Source: a virus
IMG/VR virus record: IMGVR_UViG_3300036832_001498
Span: 1-64,000 of that record
Strand: one strand, 5' to 3'
Length of the DNA: 64,000 nucleotides
Shown: positions 14,943 to 25,600 of the stretch, in pieces
Layout: each line of letters opens with the position of its first letter
Position numbering within the stretch: position 1 is the stretch's first letter
Made by a program: the position numbers and the translations under genes
Notes under the pieces: generated by a model
The model's database searches: none
What the model saw: the letters and a program-made list of their open reading frames with translations, nothing else
What the model was told of the DNA's origin: nothing

Positions 14943-17378
14943 GTGGTCGAACACAAATTTGTAACTGACATCATCCAGCGCCGCGATGAATCGCGAAAGT
15001 GGATGAGGAAAAACTTATGGGACGAACTGACCACGGTGTGGCAGGGCATCAAGTGCCGCACCTCGCCCATCTACAAACGCGACAGCGCGGGCAACGAGCT
15101 GAAGGAAGAAGACAAGGCTCGCACCAACGTGGCCATGCCGGATCTGAACATCATCTACCGGCGCAATGCGGCCCGCATGACGGCGCAGCCTTACCGCCTG
15201 CACTACATCGGCGGCGATCCCCAGATCGCGGACATGCTCAGCGCTCTGGCCATGCAGCAGTACGCACGCTCCAACGAGAACCAGCAGGACGTGCGCCTGA
15301 TGCTGGCCTCGGAGGCCTTCGGCTACGGCTACACCAAACTGAAGTGGGACACGTTGGCCCGGACCATGATGTTTCGCCGGGCGATTGTGAAGAACGACAA
15401 GGTGGTCTTCCGCGACCGCGCTTCCATCATGAAAGCGCAGGGCGCACCTTCGGAAGAAATCAACGCAGCGGTCACCGAACTTGGCCCCGACATGGACGAC
15501 GACGAACTGTCGCTCTACATCGGCAAGTCGGGGGTCAACGTGAATGTGCCCACCGATGTGAAGAAGTACGAAGGCCCCATCGTGCAGTGGGTCTTCAACG
15601 GCAATCTGTTCATCGAGCCTTTCGCGCTCACTCTCGATCAGTCCGACTACGCCATCGAGCAGTACCGGGAGAACGATCTCTGGTTGAAAAAGCAGATGAA
15701 CCTCACCTACGAGGATCCCGATACCGGCGTGGAGTGCCGCGCCTTTGACGGCGATGCGGTGGAGGAGCTGCTCTCCATGGAACCTGATATCGAGATTCGC
15801 CCCGATGAGTTGCGCGACATGTTCTTCGGTGCCGTGGGCAAGCAGGATGAACAGCAGTATCGCCTGCCCAAAAATCTGCGGGTCCGCCCCAAGTACGACA
15901 TCTTGGAGCAGCACGCGATGGACGAAGAAGACGGGCGCATGTGGATCACGTGGGTGAGCGAGAAGTACCGCGACAAAGCGCTGGGCCGCATGCCCTATCC
16001 CTGGGATCTCTACGGCAAGTACGCCTACACCGAGTGCGTGCCCATGCCCGATCTGATGTCGGCCTTCGGCGATTCCACCCCGCGCCTGGTGCGGCACCTC
16101 TACGCCATGCACAACCTGATCGTGGCCCAGAACTTCGACTACATCACGAATTTGCTGAAGCCTTTCATCCTCAAGCAGGCGGGTATGGAGATCCAGCCCG
16201 ACATCGTGGTGCGCGGTCTGTTCCGCGAGCTGACGGTGAGCAATCTGAACGGCGTGAAGCCCATGACCGAGCCGCCGCTGCCCTCGGGCGCATTCGAGCG
16301 CGAGGCGCAGGTGATGCGCATGATGACCATGTGCGAGCCTTCCATGACTTCGGCGGACGCCGGGACCGCCGATAATCCGCAGGCGGGAAAAACCGCCACC
16401 ACTGCGATTCTCGCTTCCAAGGCCGCCGACGCACTCACGCAATTCAAATTCGACAACCGCAATCTCTATCTGCGCGAGCTGGGCATGAAGAAGCTGTGGA
16501 TGAACCAGCAGGCAGCCGAGGATCCGTGGGAGATCGAGAAAAAGAATTTCCCGCCGGAGCTGAGTGACAGCATCGCGGCCATGGCGGTAAAGCCGCAGTG
16601 GGCGCTGTCGGATCGCTACGGCAAGACGGTGGCGATCCGCCTCGATCCCATGGAAATTCAGGAGGACTACGAAGTCGAGCCCGAGGCCGGGAGCTATCTC
16701 GCGGTGGACGACGAGCTGAAGCAGGCGGCGGTAGCGCAGTTGGCCCAGACCGCCGCCGCCAGCCCGGGAGTGCTCGATCCCCAGAAGATCGTGCGCTTCC
16801 AGCTGAAAACCATTCGCGGCATCGGCAACCCGGATGACTTCCTCGCGCCGCCGCAGTCCCCGCCGCCGCCCATCAAGGGCAACATCAATTTCAACGTGCC
16901 GCTGGATAAGATGCCCGCCGATCTTGTGAACCAGATTCTTCCCCTGCTGGGCATGCAGCCCAGTCAGGAGCTGGTCGAGCGTGATCAGGCGCAGTCGGTG
17001 GTGCGCACCAGCGATATGGCGGACGCTGCCGACAACATGCTTTCACCGCCGCAGCATGAGCAGGATGGAATGCAGATGCTGCACGAATCTTCCATGCAGG
17101 GCGCGGATCACGCCCACGAAACCACTTCAAAGCTGCTCGATCACGCCCACCAGACCAGACAGACCGCGCTGCAGGGAGCGCAGCAGCGCACCCAGCAGGC
17201 GGCGCAACACGAGCAGGAAAGTTCGACGGCGGCGCAAGATCACGCTCGCGATCTGACCAAGCAGCTGATCGATCAGGCGCACCAGCGCTCTATGCAGGTG
17301 GACAAGGCGGGGCTTGATGCCGCCAACGCGCAGCTGCCGGGCTCGCCTGCGTCGTCGAAACCTAACGGAAAAGGTTGA
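14943..17378 (+). CDS. Portal protein
   Basis: 811 residues from GTG 14943, right after the terminase nuclease. The helical N-terminus (RNAARMTAQPYRLHY), the central YAYTECVPMPDLMSAFGDST with a following helix, and the large size fit P22/phiEco32-type portal proteins. The C-terminal 130 residues are Gln/His-rich with repeated DHA.../QA motifs (about 690-790), suggesting a long helical barrel extending into the capsid. It forms the dodecameric DNA channel. Confidence 0.82.
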   Translation: MVEHKFVTDIIQRRDESRKWMRKNLWDELTTVWQGIKCRTSPIYKRDSAGNELKEEDKARTNVAMPDLNIIYRRNAARMTAQPYRLHYIGGDPQIADMLSALAMQQYARSNENQQDVRLMLASEAFGYGYTKLKWDTLARTMMFRRAIVKNDKVVFRDRASIMKAQGAPSEEINAAVTELGPDMDDDELSLYIGKSGVNVNVPTDVKKYEGPIVQWVFNGNLFIEPFALTLDQSDYAIEQYRENDLWLKKQMNLTYEDPDTGVECRAFDGDAVEELLSMEPDIEIRPDELRDMFFGAVGKQDEQQYRLPKNLRVRPKYDILEQHAMDEEDGRMWITWVSEKYRDKALGRMPYPWDLYGKYAYTECVPMPDLMSAFGDSTPRLVRHLYAMHNLIVAQNFDYITNLLKPFILKQAGMEIQPDIVVRGLFRELTVSNLNGVKPMTEPPLPSGAFEREAQVMRMMTMCEPSMTSADAGTADNPQAGKTATTAILASKAADALTQFKFDNRNLYLRELGMKKLWMNQQAAEDPWEIEKKNFPPELSDSIAAMAVKPQWALSDRYGKTVAIRLDPMEIQEDYEVEPEAGSYLAVDDELKQAAVAQLAQTAAASPGVLDPQKIVRFQLKTIRGIGNPDDFLAPPQSPPPPIKGNINFNVPLDKMPADLVNQILPLLGMQPSQELVERDQAQSVVRTSDMADAADNMLSPPQHEQDGMQMLHESSMQGADHAHETTSKLLDHAHQTRQTALQGAQQRTQQAAQHEQESSTAAQDHARDLTKQLIDQAHQRSMQVDKAGLDAANAQLPGSPASSKPNGKG

Positions 17379-17629
17379 TGAACTGGACTGAGATGCAGCG
17401 CACGGCGGTGATGAATTTCCTCAATGAATCATCGCCGGTGCGGGCAGGCCTCGATGTGTTCGTGCGTGAGCAGGCCGAGCACTGGCGCTCGATGTGCGCC
17501 GCCAACATGGCCACGGTGCCGCGCAATCCGGAAGCGGCTGCCGACTACGCCGCCCGGGCGCTGGCCTATGACGAGTTTTGGAGGTTGCTGGAGTTCGCCG
17601 TCGCGCAGGATGTCGCGGTCTCAAGCTGA
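17378..17629 (+). CDS. Small helical protein between portal and scaffold
   Basis: 83 residues from ATG 17378 (TGATG with the portal stop). All-helical, with WTEMQRTAVMNFL and YAARALAYDEFWRLLEF. Family not recognised; probably a head-assembly accessory. Confidence 0.55.
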   Translation: MNWTEMQRTAVMNFLNESSPVRAGLDVFVREQAEHWRSMCAANMATVPRNPEAAADYAARALAYDEFWRLLEFAVAQDVAVSS

Positions 17630-17673
17630 AGTTTTGCTGCGGAACCAACCCGCAGTGAAGTGAGGAGTAAACC

Positions 17674-18924
17674 ATGGCCGCAGAAGCGAATGAGACTGCG
17701 AACCAACCGCAGTCAGGATCGCCGGAAACAGTCAATCCGTACGCAACCCTTCTAGGCAACGAACCCGATCTGGGCTTTGACTCTTCGGAAGAAAGTCCCG
17801 AACCCAGCGAAGAGCAGGAAGCGAGAGAGGGAGAAGTTGCCGAGCCGGAACAACCAGTTGAGAGCCAAGAGGCGCAAGCGGGAGAGACCGAACAGCCCAC
17901 CGTTGAGGACTGGCTTAAGGATCTGACCCAGCGCGAAGCCGAGGACTACCAGCGACGTTATCCGACTGCCTGGAAAGCTCTCGTGTCGGCGGACACACCC
18001 GACGACATGAAGCAGCTGCTGGTCGACAAGATCAACACCGATCAGGAATATGCACAACTGCGAGCCCTGCAGACCGAAGAGGAAGAGGAACCAACCCTCG
18101 AAACCGCTGAGGAAGTAGAGCCGCAGGCAGCAGCTATACCGCAAGACCCGGCCAAGCTCCGGGAAGCCTATTACCAGCGCATCAACCAGATGGTGGAAGC
18201 GGTCGTGGATCCAGTTTCTCAGAAGCAACTGGGACTCGACCTGCTCAAAGGTTTTGGCGTGAACGTCGACCGGCTCAGCGATCCCAACCTGTCCCCGCAG
18301 GACAAGCAGGAATTGCAGGCGCTGGTAGCGAATGCGCCCACCGTTGGCAAGACGCTGGCGTCTGCCGCTGTCGATCTCATCAACACCGTGTTGCCACTGA
18401 TCCTTCCCGAGGCACTTGAAATGGTGCAGCCGGGATCGAGTCGCGTGTACGAAAAACAGATGTACGCGATGCAGTGGGACTCGGTGCGCAATGAGGCCGA
18501 TCCGCGAGGCCGGTTCCTGCCGCAGTACGGCTCGGAACAATTCAAGCAGGCCACGCGGGCAGCAGCCGGGCAGATACCGGGCTTCATGGAGATGGTCTTT
18601 CGCGATCCGAGTGGACGCGTCCTGCCGCAGCACGATCAGGCGCGTATGAAGTATTCCATTCTAGCCAAGATGATGACCGGGCAGAAAGTTTCACCGGCGG
18701 TAGTGGCGCAGGCAGTGCAGACAGGCCGGAAGCTGGCAGGCCAAGCCGAGCGGAAACGCAACGCGGGGCGAGCGCTGGGAGCGGGGCGACCAACAGACAG
18801 GACGTTCGGACGGGGAGCGACAGGCGGAGGCGATGACGATCCGGTGATGCAGGCGTTGGACGCAGAAATCATGCGCACCAACAACGACACTAGACCGGTC
18901 AGCCGCTATATGCCCAAGCGCTAA
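17674..18924 (+). CDS. Capsid scaffold protein (putative)
   Basis: 416 residues, GAGGAG before the ATG. The composition is typical of scaffolds: acidic, Glu/Gln/Pro-rich first 170 residues, helical middle (YYQRINQMVEAVVDPVSQKQ) and a basic C-terminus. It lies directly between portal and major capsid protein, the classical scaffold position. It would direct prohead assembly inside the shell and leave or be degraded before packaging. Confidence 0.7.
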   Translation: MAAEANETANQPQSGSPETVNPYATLLGNEPDLGFDSSEESPEPSEEQEAREGEVAEPEQPVESQEAQAGETEQPTVEDWLKDLTQREAEDYQRRYPTAWKALVSADTPDDMKQLLVDKINTDQEYAQLRALQTEEEEEPTLETAEEVEPQAAAIPQDPAKLREAYYQRINQMVEAVVDPVSQKQLGLDLLKGFGVNVDRLSDPNLSPQDKQELQALVANAPTVGKTLASAAVDLINTVLPLILPEALEMVQPGSSRVYEKQMYAMQWDSVRNEADPRGRFLPQYGSEQFKQATRAAAGQIPGFMEMVFRDPSGRVLPQHDQARMKYSILAKMMTGQKVSPAVVAQAVQTGRKLAGQAERKRNAGRALGAGRPTDRTFGRGATGGGDDDPVMQALDAEIMRTNNDTRPVSRYMPKR

Positions 18925-18952
18925 TCGCTGAGCGTCGGTCGAGGAGAATCAC

Positions 18953-20134
18953 TTGCCGACTCACCAAATTTCTTCCTTCCAAACCTTTGCCACGACCGAG
19001 ACTTCGAACGTTCGTGATGTCTCGACGCGGCTGTTGCTGCTGGAGGTGGACCGCACGCCGCTCTACGTGCTGACCAACAACAGCAAGCGGAAAGTCAACG
19101 TCTACTCACCTCGCATCGAGTTCTTCGAGGATGCCGATCTGGTCATGACCACGACTGTGTCGGTGGCCACTACCTCGGGCGCGGGCAGCCTCACGGTCAC
19201 CGATGCCACCCTGTTCGGAGTGAACGATGTGGTGCAGGTGGCCAGTGCCAACGTCTCCGCCACCATCGATGAACTGGTGCTGGTGAGTGCGGTCGGCACC
19301 AACACCATCACTGTCACTCGCGGCTTTGCTTCGACCTCGGCCAACGCCGTGGGCTCCGGCACCATCCTCAAGATCTTGGGTGTGGCGCAGACTGAGGCGG
19401 GCCCGATTGATGTGCCCCGCGCTCCTTCGAAGAACCCGAAGACCAGCGCGGCGCAGATCTTTGAGTGGCCCATCCAGCTCACCCGCACGGCGGCATCCAC
19501 CCGCGTCTACGGCGACCGCGCAGAGCGGCCCCGCCTGCAGATGCTGGGCATGCGCCGACAGAAGCTGGAGATCGAGAACGCTGGTCTGTTTGCCAGCTAC
19601 ACCGAGACGCTCAGCGGAACTTCATCGCGCTACACCACGATGGGGCTGCGCTCGATCATCTCCACCTTCAACACCGATGCGGGCGGCACCTCCACCCCGA
19701 TGACCCTGAAAGTCTTCATGCAGTACTCGCGCTTCGCCTTCCGTTACGGCTCGCCCGAGAAACTGTTCATGGCGGCTCCCATCGTCAAAGAGGCGCTGGA
19801 TTATTTCGCCGCCAACAAGCAGCTCACCCGGGCGGAGGACAAAGTCTTTGGCGTTTCGCTGAAGCGCTTCGTGACCTCGAACGGCACCTGGATGATCGCC
19901 AACAACTACAACATGGACGGCGGCGCGGTCGACGAGGCTTACGGGATCGATCTGCCGAGCGTGGAGTATTGCCCGTTGGTTGAGAACGGCATCAACAACG
20001 ACACCCAGATGATCCTCGACTACGACAAGACCAATCCCAAGGTCATCAAGGATCTGGTCTACACCCAAGCCGGGTGGAGGATCTGGCATCAGGCACGACA
20101 CTCGCGGCTGTACGACGTGGGCGACTACGCCTGA
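18953..20134 (+). CDS. Major capsid protein, SU10/phiEco32-like (SU10_MCP, formerly DUF5309)
   Basis: 393 residues from TTG 18953 with GAGGAG 6 nt upstream. Conserved family elements are AQIFEWPIQLTRTAASTRVY (about 163-182), the following long helix with an EIENAGLF segment, and YDKTNPKVIKDLVY near the C-terminus. An Ig-like insertion (about 55-140, TVTDATLF...) sits in the N-terminal third. Forms the icosahedral shell (HK97 fold). Followed by a strong terminator. Confidence 0.8.
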   Translation: MPTHQISSFQTFATTETSNVRDVSTRLLLLEVDRTPLYVLTNNSKRKVNVYSPRIEFFEDADLVMTTTVSVATTSGAGSLTVTDATLFGVNDVVQVASANVSATIDELVLVSAVGTNTITVTRGFASTSANAVGSGTILKILGVAQTEAGPIDVPRAPSKNPKTSAAQIFEWPIQLTRTAASTRVYGDRAERPRLQMLGMRRQKLEIENAGLFASYTETLSGTSSRYTTMGLRSIISTFNTDAGGTSTPMTLKVFMQYSRFAFRYGSPEKLFMAAPIVKEALDYFAANKQLTRAEDKVFGVSLKRFVTSNGTWMIANNYNMDGGAVDEAYGIDLPSVEYCPLVENGINNDTQMILDYDKTNPKVIKDLVYTQAGWRIWHQARHSRLYDVGDYA

Positions 20135-20172
20135 GGACGAGTGTTCCTCCAATGGTTGCTTGTCTCCTAGTT

Positions 20173-20209
20173 GAAGGAGAGCGGGGGTGGCCTGCTCTCC
20201 TTCGTTTTT
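20173..20209 (+). terminator. Rho-independent terminator after the capsid gene
   Basis: Perfect 10-bp stem GAAGGAGAGC (20173-20182) / GCTCTCCTTC (20194-20203) with an 11-nt loop, followed by GTTTTTC. It separates the head module from the tail module. Confidence 0.88.
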
Positions 20210-20228
20210 CTATTCGAGGAATCCCAAA

Positions 20229-20738
20229 ATGAAAAGTGCATCTGCGGACTGGACAGCTATTTGTGAAACTTGCGGGAATGCTTTCAGCTATCCCGATTTT
20301 GATTGCCCCAAGCAGCCGGGCAAGCACACGGTGGTGGGCAAGAAGTACTACCACTTGGGCGGAGCCCACATTCAGAACGAGCGCGAGCGCCGCCTGTTCC
20401 AGCTCAGCCTGAACCTGAAGCCCGATCTCGAAGTGCGTGACAAGGTCACTGGCATGATCACTCGCGAGCCCGGCGTTCTGATCACGCTCGATCCCGGCGG
20501 CACTTATGAAACCAACGATCCGGAAGAGCAGTACTACCTCGATCACAAGCTCGGCATGCACTTCGGCGAAAGCGGCAAGCAGGCTTGGGACAAGGTCTAC
20601 CTCACCAAGGATCAGCAGCTCACCAAAGCCAACGCCGAACTGGACGACACCCGTCGCCAGATCCGCGAGAACAACATCCTGCTGGAGGATGTGAAGAAGT
20701 CGAAGACCGGAGCTGCCAATGCCGTGGGCGTGCGCTAG
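20229..20738 (+). CDS. Hypothetical protein with zinc knuckle and C-terminal helix
   Basis: 169 residues from ATG 20229, GAGG upstream. CETCGNAF at 12-19 and DC near 27 suggest a zinc site; residues 125-160 form a coiled coil. First gene after the terminator. No family recognised. Confidence 0.55.
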   Translation: MKSASADWTAICETCGNAFSYPDFDCPKQPGKHTVVGKKYYHLGGAHIQNERERRLFQLSLNLKPDLEVRDKVTGMITREPGVLITLDPGGTYETNDPEEQYYLDHKLGMHFGESGKQAWDKVYLTKDQQLTKANAELDDTRRQIRENNILLEDVKKSKTGAANAVGVR

Positions 20739-21114
20739 CTGCGGCAGCGAGACCAATCGCTCTCGCTCCACCTTTGAGCCTTCCGGCGAGCTGAAGCAGG
20801 AAGTGTGCCCGCACTGCTCGCCGGAATCCTTCGACGGCGTGATCCACATGCCCACCGACCTGAAGCTTTGGCCTGGGCCTGCCGCCATGCCCAATCTTTA
20901 CAAGCGGGGCAAGGATGACGTGTACCGCGCCAAGGATGAACTGATTTCCGACACCGTCGCGGGCTGGGACCGGGGACCGGAAGAGGAACGCAAGGAGCGC
21001 AAGCGGGCCCTGCGCCGCACCGAGCCCCTCACGTCTGATGAACTACGAGCCGCGATTCGCTGGGGAAATGAATGCCTGAAGCCGATGTTGGAGAGCGAGA
21101 GAAACTCAAACTGA
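20719..21114 (+). CDS. Zinc-ribbon protein
   Basis: 131 residues overlapping the previous gene by 20 nt, GGAG upstream. CASCGSE (about 5-11) and CPHCSPE (about 30-36) make one zinc ribbon; the rest is charged and helical. Overlaps the glycosyltransferase start by 43 nt. Confidence 0.58.
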   Translation: MPWACASCGSETNRSRSTFEPSGELKQEVCPHCSPESFDGVIHMPTDLKLWPGPAAMPNLYKRGKDDVYRAKDELISDTVAGWDRGPEEERKERKRALRRTEPLTSDELRAAIRWGNECLKPMLESERNSN

Positions 21115-22073
21115 CGGTGGTCGAACACAAGCGCAAGAAGGTGCGCAACCTGATTGCCTCGCCCGAGGGCCGCGAAGCCCTGCGCATGGAGTTCGGGCTC
21201 AACTTCGTTTTCGTGGACGATGCCGAGCAGCAGAAGATTCCCGTGATCCGCCTGCTCACTCCGACGCACAGCGGAATTCCCAAACCGCAGATGAGTCAGG
21301 CGGTGCAGAACATGATGCTCTACTCCAAGGGTCAGTGCATCGTGGTTCCGGATAACGGGATCAGTTCGAGCTGCGTGCACTGGGTGCGCAACGATCTCGT
21401 CCTGCGCATGCAGAAAACCAAACAGCACTACGACTACGCGCTGCTGTGTGACGACGACATCACGCCGCCCAAGGATGCGCTGCTGAAGCTGCTGGCTTGG
21501 GACAAGGACATCATCGCGGGCGGCTGCACGGTGCGGCAGGATCCGCCCACGCCCAACTTTCGCGTCTACTACCCCGAGGAAAAAACCTACCGCACCGCCA
21601 AGGACTGGCGCGGCCTATCTCCCGATGGCCGCCTGGTAAAAGACGGTCTGGTCGAAGTGGGCGCAGTGGGCCCCGGCTTCATGCTGATCCGGCGGCAAGT
21701 GTTTGATGTGATCGGCGAGTACTACCTCAGCTGCCGCCACGAGCGCGACTGGTTCGGCCTGCGCGGCGCACTGCTGGAGAAGGTGGAGAAGCAGCGCCGC
21801 GCCGACGCGGCCAAGACGGGCAACCAGTGGTGGTTTGAATTTCTCAAGCATCCTGCCGGAGAAGGCGAATACGGAGAGGACATTTCCTTCTGCTACAAGG
21901 CCATGCGAACCGGCCTGAAAATCTTTGTCGACACGACAGTGCGCTGCGGTCATATCGGCTGGTATCCCTACGGCCTCGATGACTTCTGCGGCCCCCTCGA
22001 TGCGGAATGTGGTGGAGAGCTGGAAGAAGTGAATGTGAATGCAGAGGAGGAGGCAGAACCGGTCTCGGACTAA
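21072..22073 (+). CDS. GT-A type glycosyltransferase
   Basis: 333 residues. The DDD metal-binding motif is clear (YALLCDDDITPPKDALLKLL near 118-137), followed by the acceptor-domain element GEYGEDISFCYKAMRTGLKI near 270-289. This is a GT2-like fold seen in phage tail modules. It probably transfers a sugar onto virion proteins or a host surface polymer. Confidence 0.72.
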   Translation: MPEADVGEREKLKLTVVEHKRKKVRNLIASPEGREALRMEFGLNFVFVDDAEQQKIPVIRLLTPTHSGIPKPQMSQAVQNMMLYSKGQCIVVPDNGISSSCVHWVRNDLVLRMQKTKQHYDYALLCDDDITPPKDALLKLLAWDKDIIAGGCTVRQDPPTPNFRVYYPEEKTYRTAKDWRGLSPDGRLVKDGLVEVGAVGPGFMLIRRQVFDVIGEYYLSCRHERDWFGLRGALLEKVEKQRRADAAKTGNQWWFEFLKHPAGEGEYGEDISFCYKAMRTGLKIFVDTTVRCGHIGWYPYGLDDFCGPLDAECGGELEEVNVNAEEEAEPVSD

Positions 22074-22084
22074 GAGGTGTCGCG

Positions 22085-22636
22085 TTGTCAAAACAAAATG
22101 CACTGTTCGTCCCCGCCATCAGCGAGTACCAACTCGATGAACTCGTCAACATCTTTTCCGACATCCGCGATTTCATGGGTGTCACACCAGAATGCTACTT
22201 CGAACAGATTGCGGGTCCGAACGGGCTCACGATCACCGGGAGGATCAAGAAAATGGAACTGCGAGAAGGACAGCAAGTTGATGCCACAGTCACACTGAAA
22301 ACCGCTGCGGGGAATCCCGCAGCCTATCAGAAGGGCACCGCCAAGTGGACGACTTCGGATGAAACTGCCGTGCAAGTCATGCAGGCAGCGGCACCGGTAG
22401 ATGAACTCAAGGCGACGATTTACGGAGTTTCGGGAGCGAACAACACTCCCGTGCTGATCACCTTCACGTGTGACGGCGATCCCGACTCTGACCAGCAGCG
22501 CGACATTGTGGCCACGCTCGATGTGGTCTGCACGCAAGGCGAAGCGGTCGTTGCCGAGATCGACACTGGAACAGCTACCGATTCGGGCCCGCAGGTAAAC
22601 CCGCTGAAAGCAGCCGTGATCGCCAAGAAGAAATAA
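22085..22636 (+). CDS. Ig-like (BIG2-type) virion-associated protein
   Basis: 183 residues from TTG 22085, with AGAGGTG 6 nt upstream. The N-terminal 55 residues are helical. Residues 60-130 (VDATVTLKTAAGNPAAYQKG then AKWTTSDETAVQV) match the bacterial Ig-like BIG2 pattern seen on phage capsids and tails. Basic Lys tail. Decoration or adhesion is likely. Confidence 0.58.
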   Translation: MSKQNALFVPAISEYQLDELVNIFSDIRDFMGVTPECYFEQIAGPNGLTITGRIKKMELREGQQVDATVTLKTAAGNPAAYQKGTAKWTTSDETAVQVMQAAAPVDELKATIYGVSGANNTPVLITFTCDGDPDSDQQRDIVATLDVVCTQGEAVVAEIDTGTATDSGPQVNPLKAAVIAKKK

Positions 22637-25600
22637 ATGGGGACCGTCACTCCAGTCCGTGGTCTGTACAAGCCTGCTCATGCGGAAATCAACTGGGATG
22701 CTCTGGTTGATGGAAACTTTGACAACTTGGATGCGACTGCGGATGTGGCCTACGTCGATGCGCAGAACGCGCTGGACGAAAAACTCGCCAACAAAAACGT
22801 TGCCAACGGATACGCCGGGCTGGATGCGAGCGGGCTCATTGATCTCGCTCAACTCCCGCCCGGCACCGGAGGCAACCAGCCCTACATCGTGGCCAGCGAG
22901 GCCGAGATGCTGGCCCTGCCCGCGCACGTTGGCGACACCGCGATCCGCACCGACATCAATGCGAATTTCATCTTAGGTGACTTACCGCCCTCGGTGCTGG
23001 CCAACTGGTTCGAGCTGGAAGCGCCTGCGGGTGGCGTGTCGAGCGTTGCCGGAAAAACCGGCGATGTGATTCTGGTCGAAGGTGACATCGTCAACCTGAC
23101 CAGCGATCTCGCGGCGCTGGTGCCGCAGACCACCACGGTCAACGGACACGCGCTGTCCTCGAACATCACGATTGCGGCGAACGATCTGGGCGTGGGCGCA
23201 CTGCCTAACGGAACCACCGCCACCACGCAGCTCGCGCTCGACAGCTCTACCAAACTTTCCACGACCGCGTACAGCGATGCGGCGGTCGCGGTCGAGAAGA
23301 CTCGCGCTCTGGCAGCAGAGGCCTTACTCGTCCCGAAAACCACCACGGTGAACGGGCATGCGCTCTCGTCGAACGTCACCATCACGGCGAGTGATCTCGG
23401 CCTGTCGGCGCTCGCCACCTCCGGTGCGTGGAGCGATTTGCAAAACGCCACCGCCGCGCTCACTCTCTCCAATGGCGCGAACGATTCCACCTTCAATCAC
23501 ACCTCGGCAGTCAACTGGACGCTAGCCAACACCACGGCAGCAGTCCTCGCCACGGCGCAGTCGTCACCGATTCTGAATCTCAATGGGAAATATTGGGATG
23601 GAGCCGCGTCACAAACGGATTCGTGGACGCTGCAGAATGTCGTAGGCAGCGGCACCAATGGCACCAGCTCGCTGACCATCGGGCACACGGGGAGCACGGG
23701 GCAGACGCAGCTGATCACGCCCGGGCGCATCCGCATGGTCGGCACCACGGGCCCGACGATCACCGGCTCCGGCACGCAGACGATTGACATCTGCACCAAC
23801 CTCACCGCCTCCAGCAACATTGATCTCGCTATCAATCTGGACAGTGACAACAACGGGACGTTGTTCAATTCCGGAATCCTGCAAGCTCTCCACGCTGGAG
23901 GACTGTCTCTGAGGTGCAACAACAACCTCGGCACCACACTTCAGCAGATCACCATCTCGGGCTGTGTGAGCAACGTGGCTTCGGGTGCCGCAGTACAGCT
24001 GGGGCATGACAACGGCAACAACCGCAACCTGCTGTCGACCACCGGCGAAACCTCGGGTGTTCGCATCGGAACAGGGACCAGCGGTTCTGCTATCGGAGAA
24101 GTGGCAATCGCACCGCTGTTTGGCAATGCGCAGCTCAACGCCCTGTCCATCGCTCCGGTGGTCAACGTCCCTACCGCCACAGTCACCTTCACCTCGGCCA
24201 CCATCAACTCATCCACCCAAGCAGTCCTGCTGTGCGCCAGCACGACCGGCCTGACTGTTGGTGCGACCGGGTTCGTGGTGGCAGGGTTCGTGAACGCCAA
24301 CAACCTGCAGCTCAACGGTTCGTGGACGATTGCGGCGGTCGTCGTCAACACCAGCGTGACCCTCACCGGTTCAGGGTGGACAACCCACGTCGCATCCGGC
24401 GGTGAAACCGCCACCGGAACACAGCACGCCCTGTGCACCTACACCGGCATCAAGCTGAACGTCACAGAGACGGCAGTGGGAGCTGCAACCGGAAACTTCC
24501 TGCTGGACTTGCAGGTTGGTTCTGTTTCAAGATTTTCTGTTGACAACACAGGTTCACCGAGATATGCCAACCCTACGGCTGCGACCTCAGGTGTACCACA
24601 GTCCTCACCAACGGAAACGTTCTCCGGTCAGTACTGGACAGGTTCAGCATCGGCAGAAGACAAGTGGACGATTCAGAACGTCATTGCCAGCGGGACCAAC
24701 GGCACCGGCAAGCTGGCACTGACGCACACCGGAACTACAGGTGCGCTGACGTTTGCACTGCCGAGTGGGGCCACAGTGGATGCTGTCAACTGGCAGCTAA
24801 AAACCAATCCGATTGGTAACCTATTCGGAAACGCTCAAGGGTTCGTAGTCCAAGCGTCGGGCCATGCTGTACATGTGATTGGCTTCCAACAGTTGTTTGG
24901 TGCTGGTGTACTGCTAGGAAACCAAGCTAACTTCACCAACCCTGTTCAATCTGGTATCGGAGTCCAGTATGGGGTCGCTCTGGGCAACCCCATCAACTAC
25001 ACAACTTTGGGAACCCTGAACTTCGCCCCGACCACCAGCCCCGTCAAAGTTGTAGGTGCTGGCGTGAACATGATTGTCAACGAGACGGGCACTGCAAGCG
25101 GGGACTACACAGGCTTGCAGGTCAACGTTCTCGAAACCGCCTTCCTCGGCAGCAACGCACGTCTTGCAGAGTTCCAGAACTCTTGCGGCATCACGAACGT
25201 GTCGGAAGACGTCAGCAGCGTTGTGACGCTCACTGTGGTTAACAACAAAGCTGTCGCCGGTCAAACGGTGCTGCTTGAGGGGTTGACTACGGCAACATGG
25301 CTCAATGGAAGATCAGTGGTTCTGACCACCGCATCAGCAACGACACTGACGTTCACCGACCCCACAGCGCATGGAACGCAAGCGTCACACGCTGAAGTAG
25401 GCAGAGTCTCGCTCACCGTGATGTCCGTGGACAGTGTGGGAAAGCTGAGATGTGCCACCGCCATTCCTACCACCATCACCGATGGAGCGGCTTCAGTCGG
25501 CTCCAGCGGAAACCTGCTCTCTTCCACCGGCACCGGCCTTGCATGGGTGGCAGCGCCCGCGACTCCGCCGCCCAGCGGAACCATGCACAGCCTGATCTTC

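Noticed and set aside
15015-16442. 475-codon minus-strand ORF opposite the portal gene
   Set aside because: Portal motifs on the + strand are clear and the antisense product has no recognisable domain.
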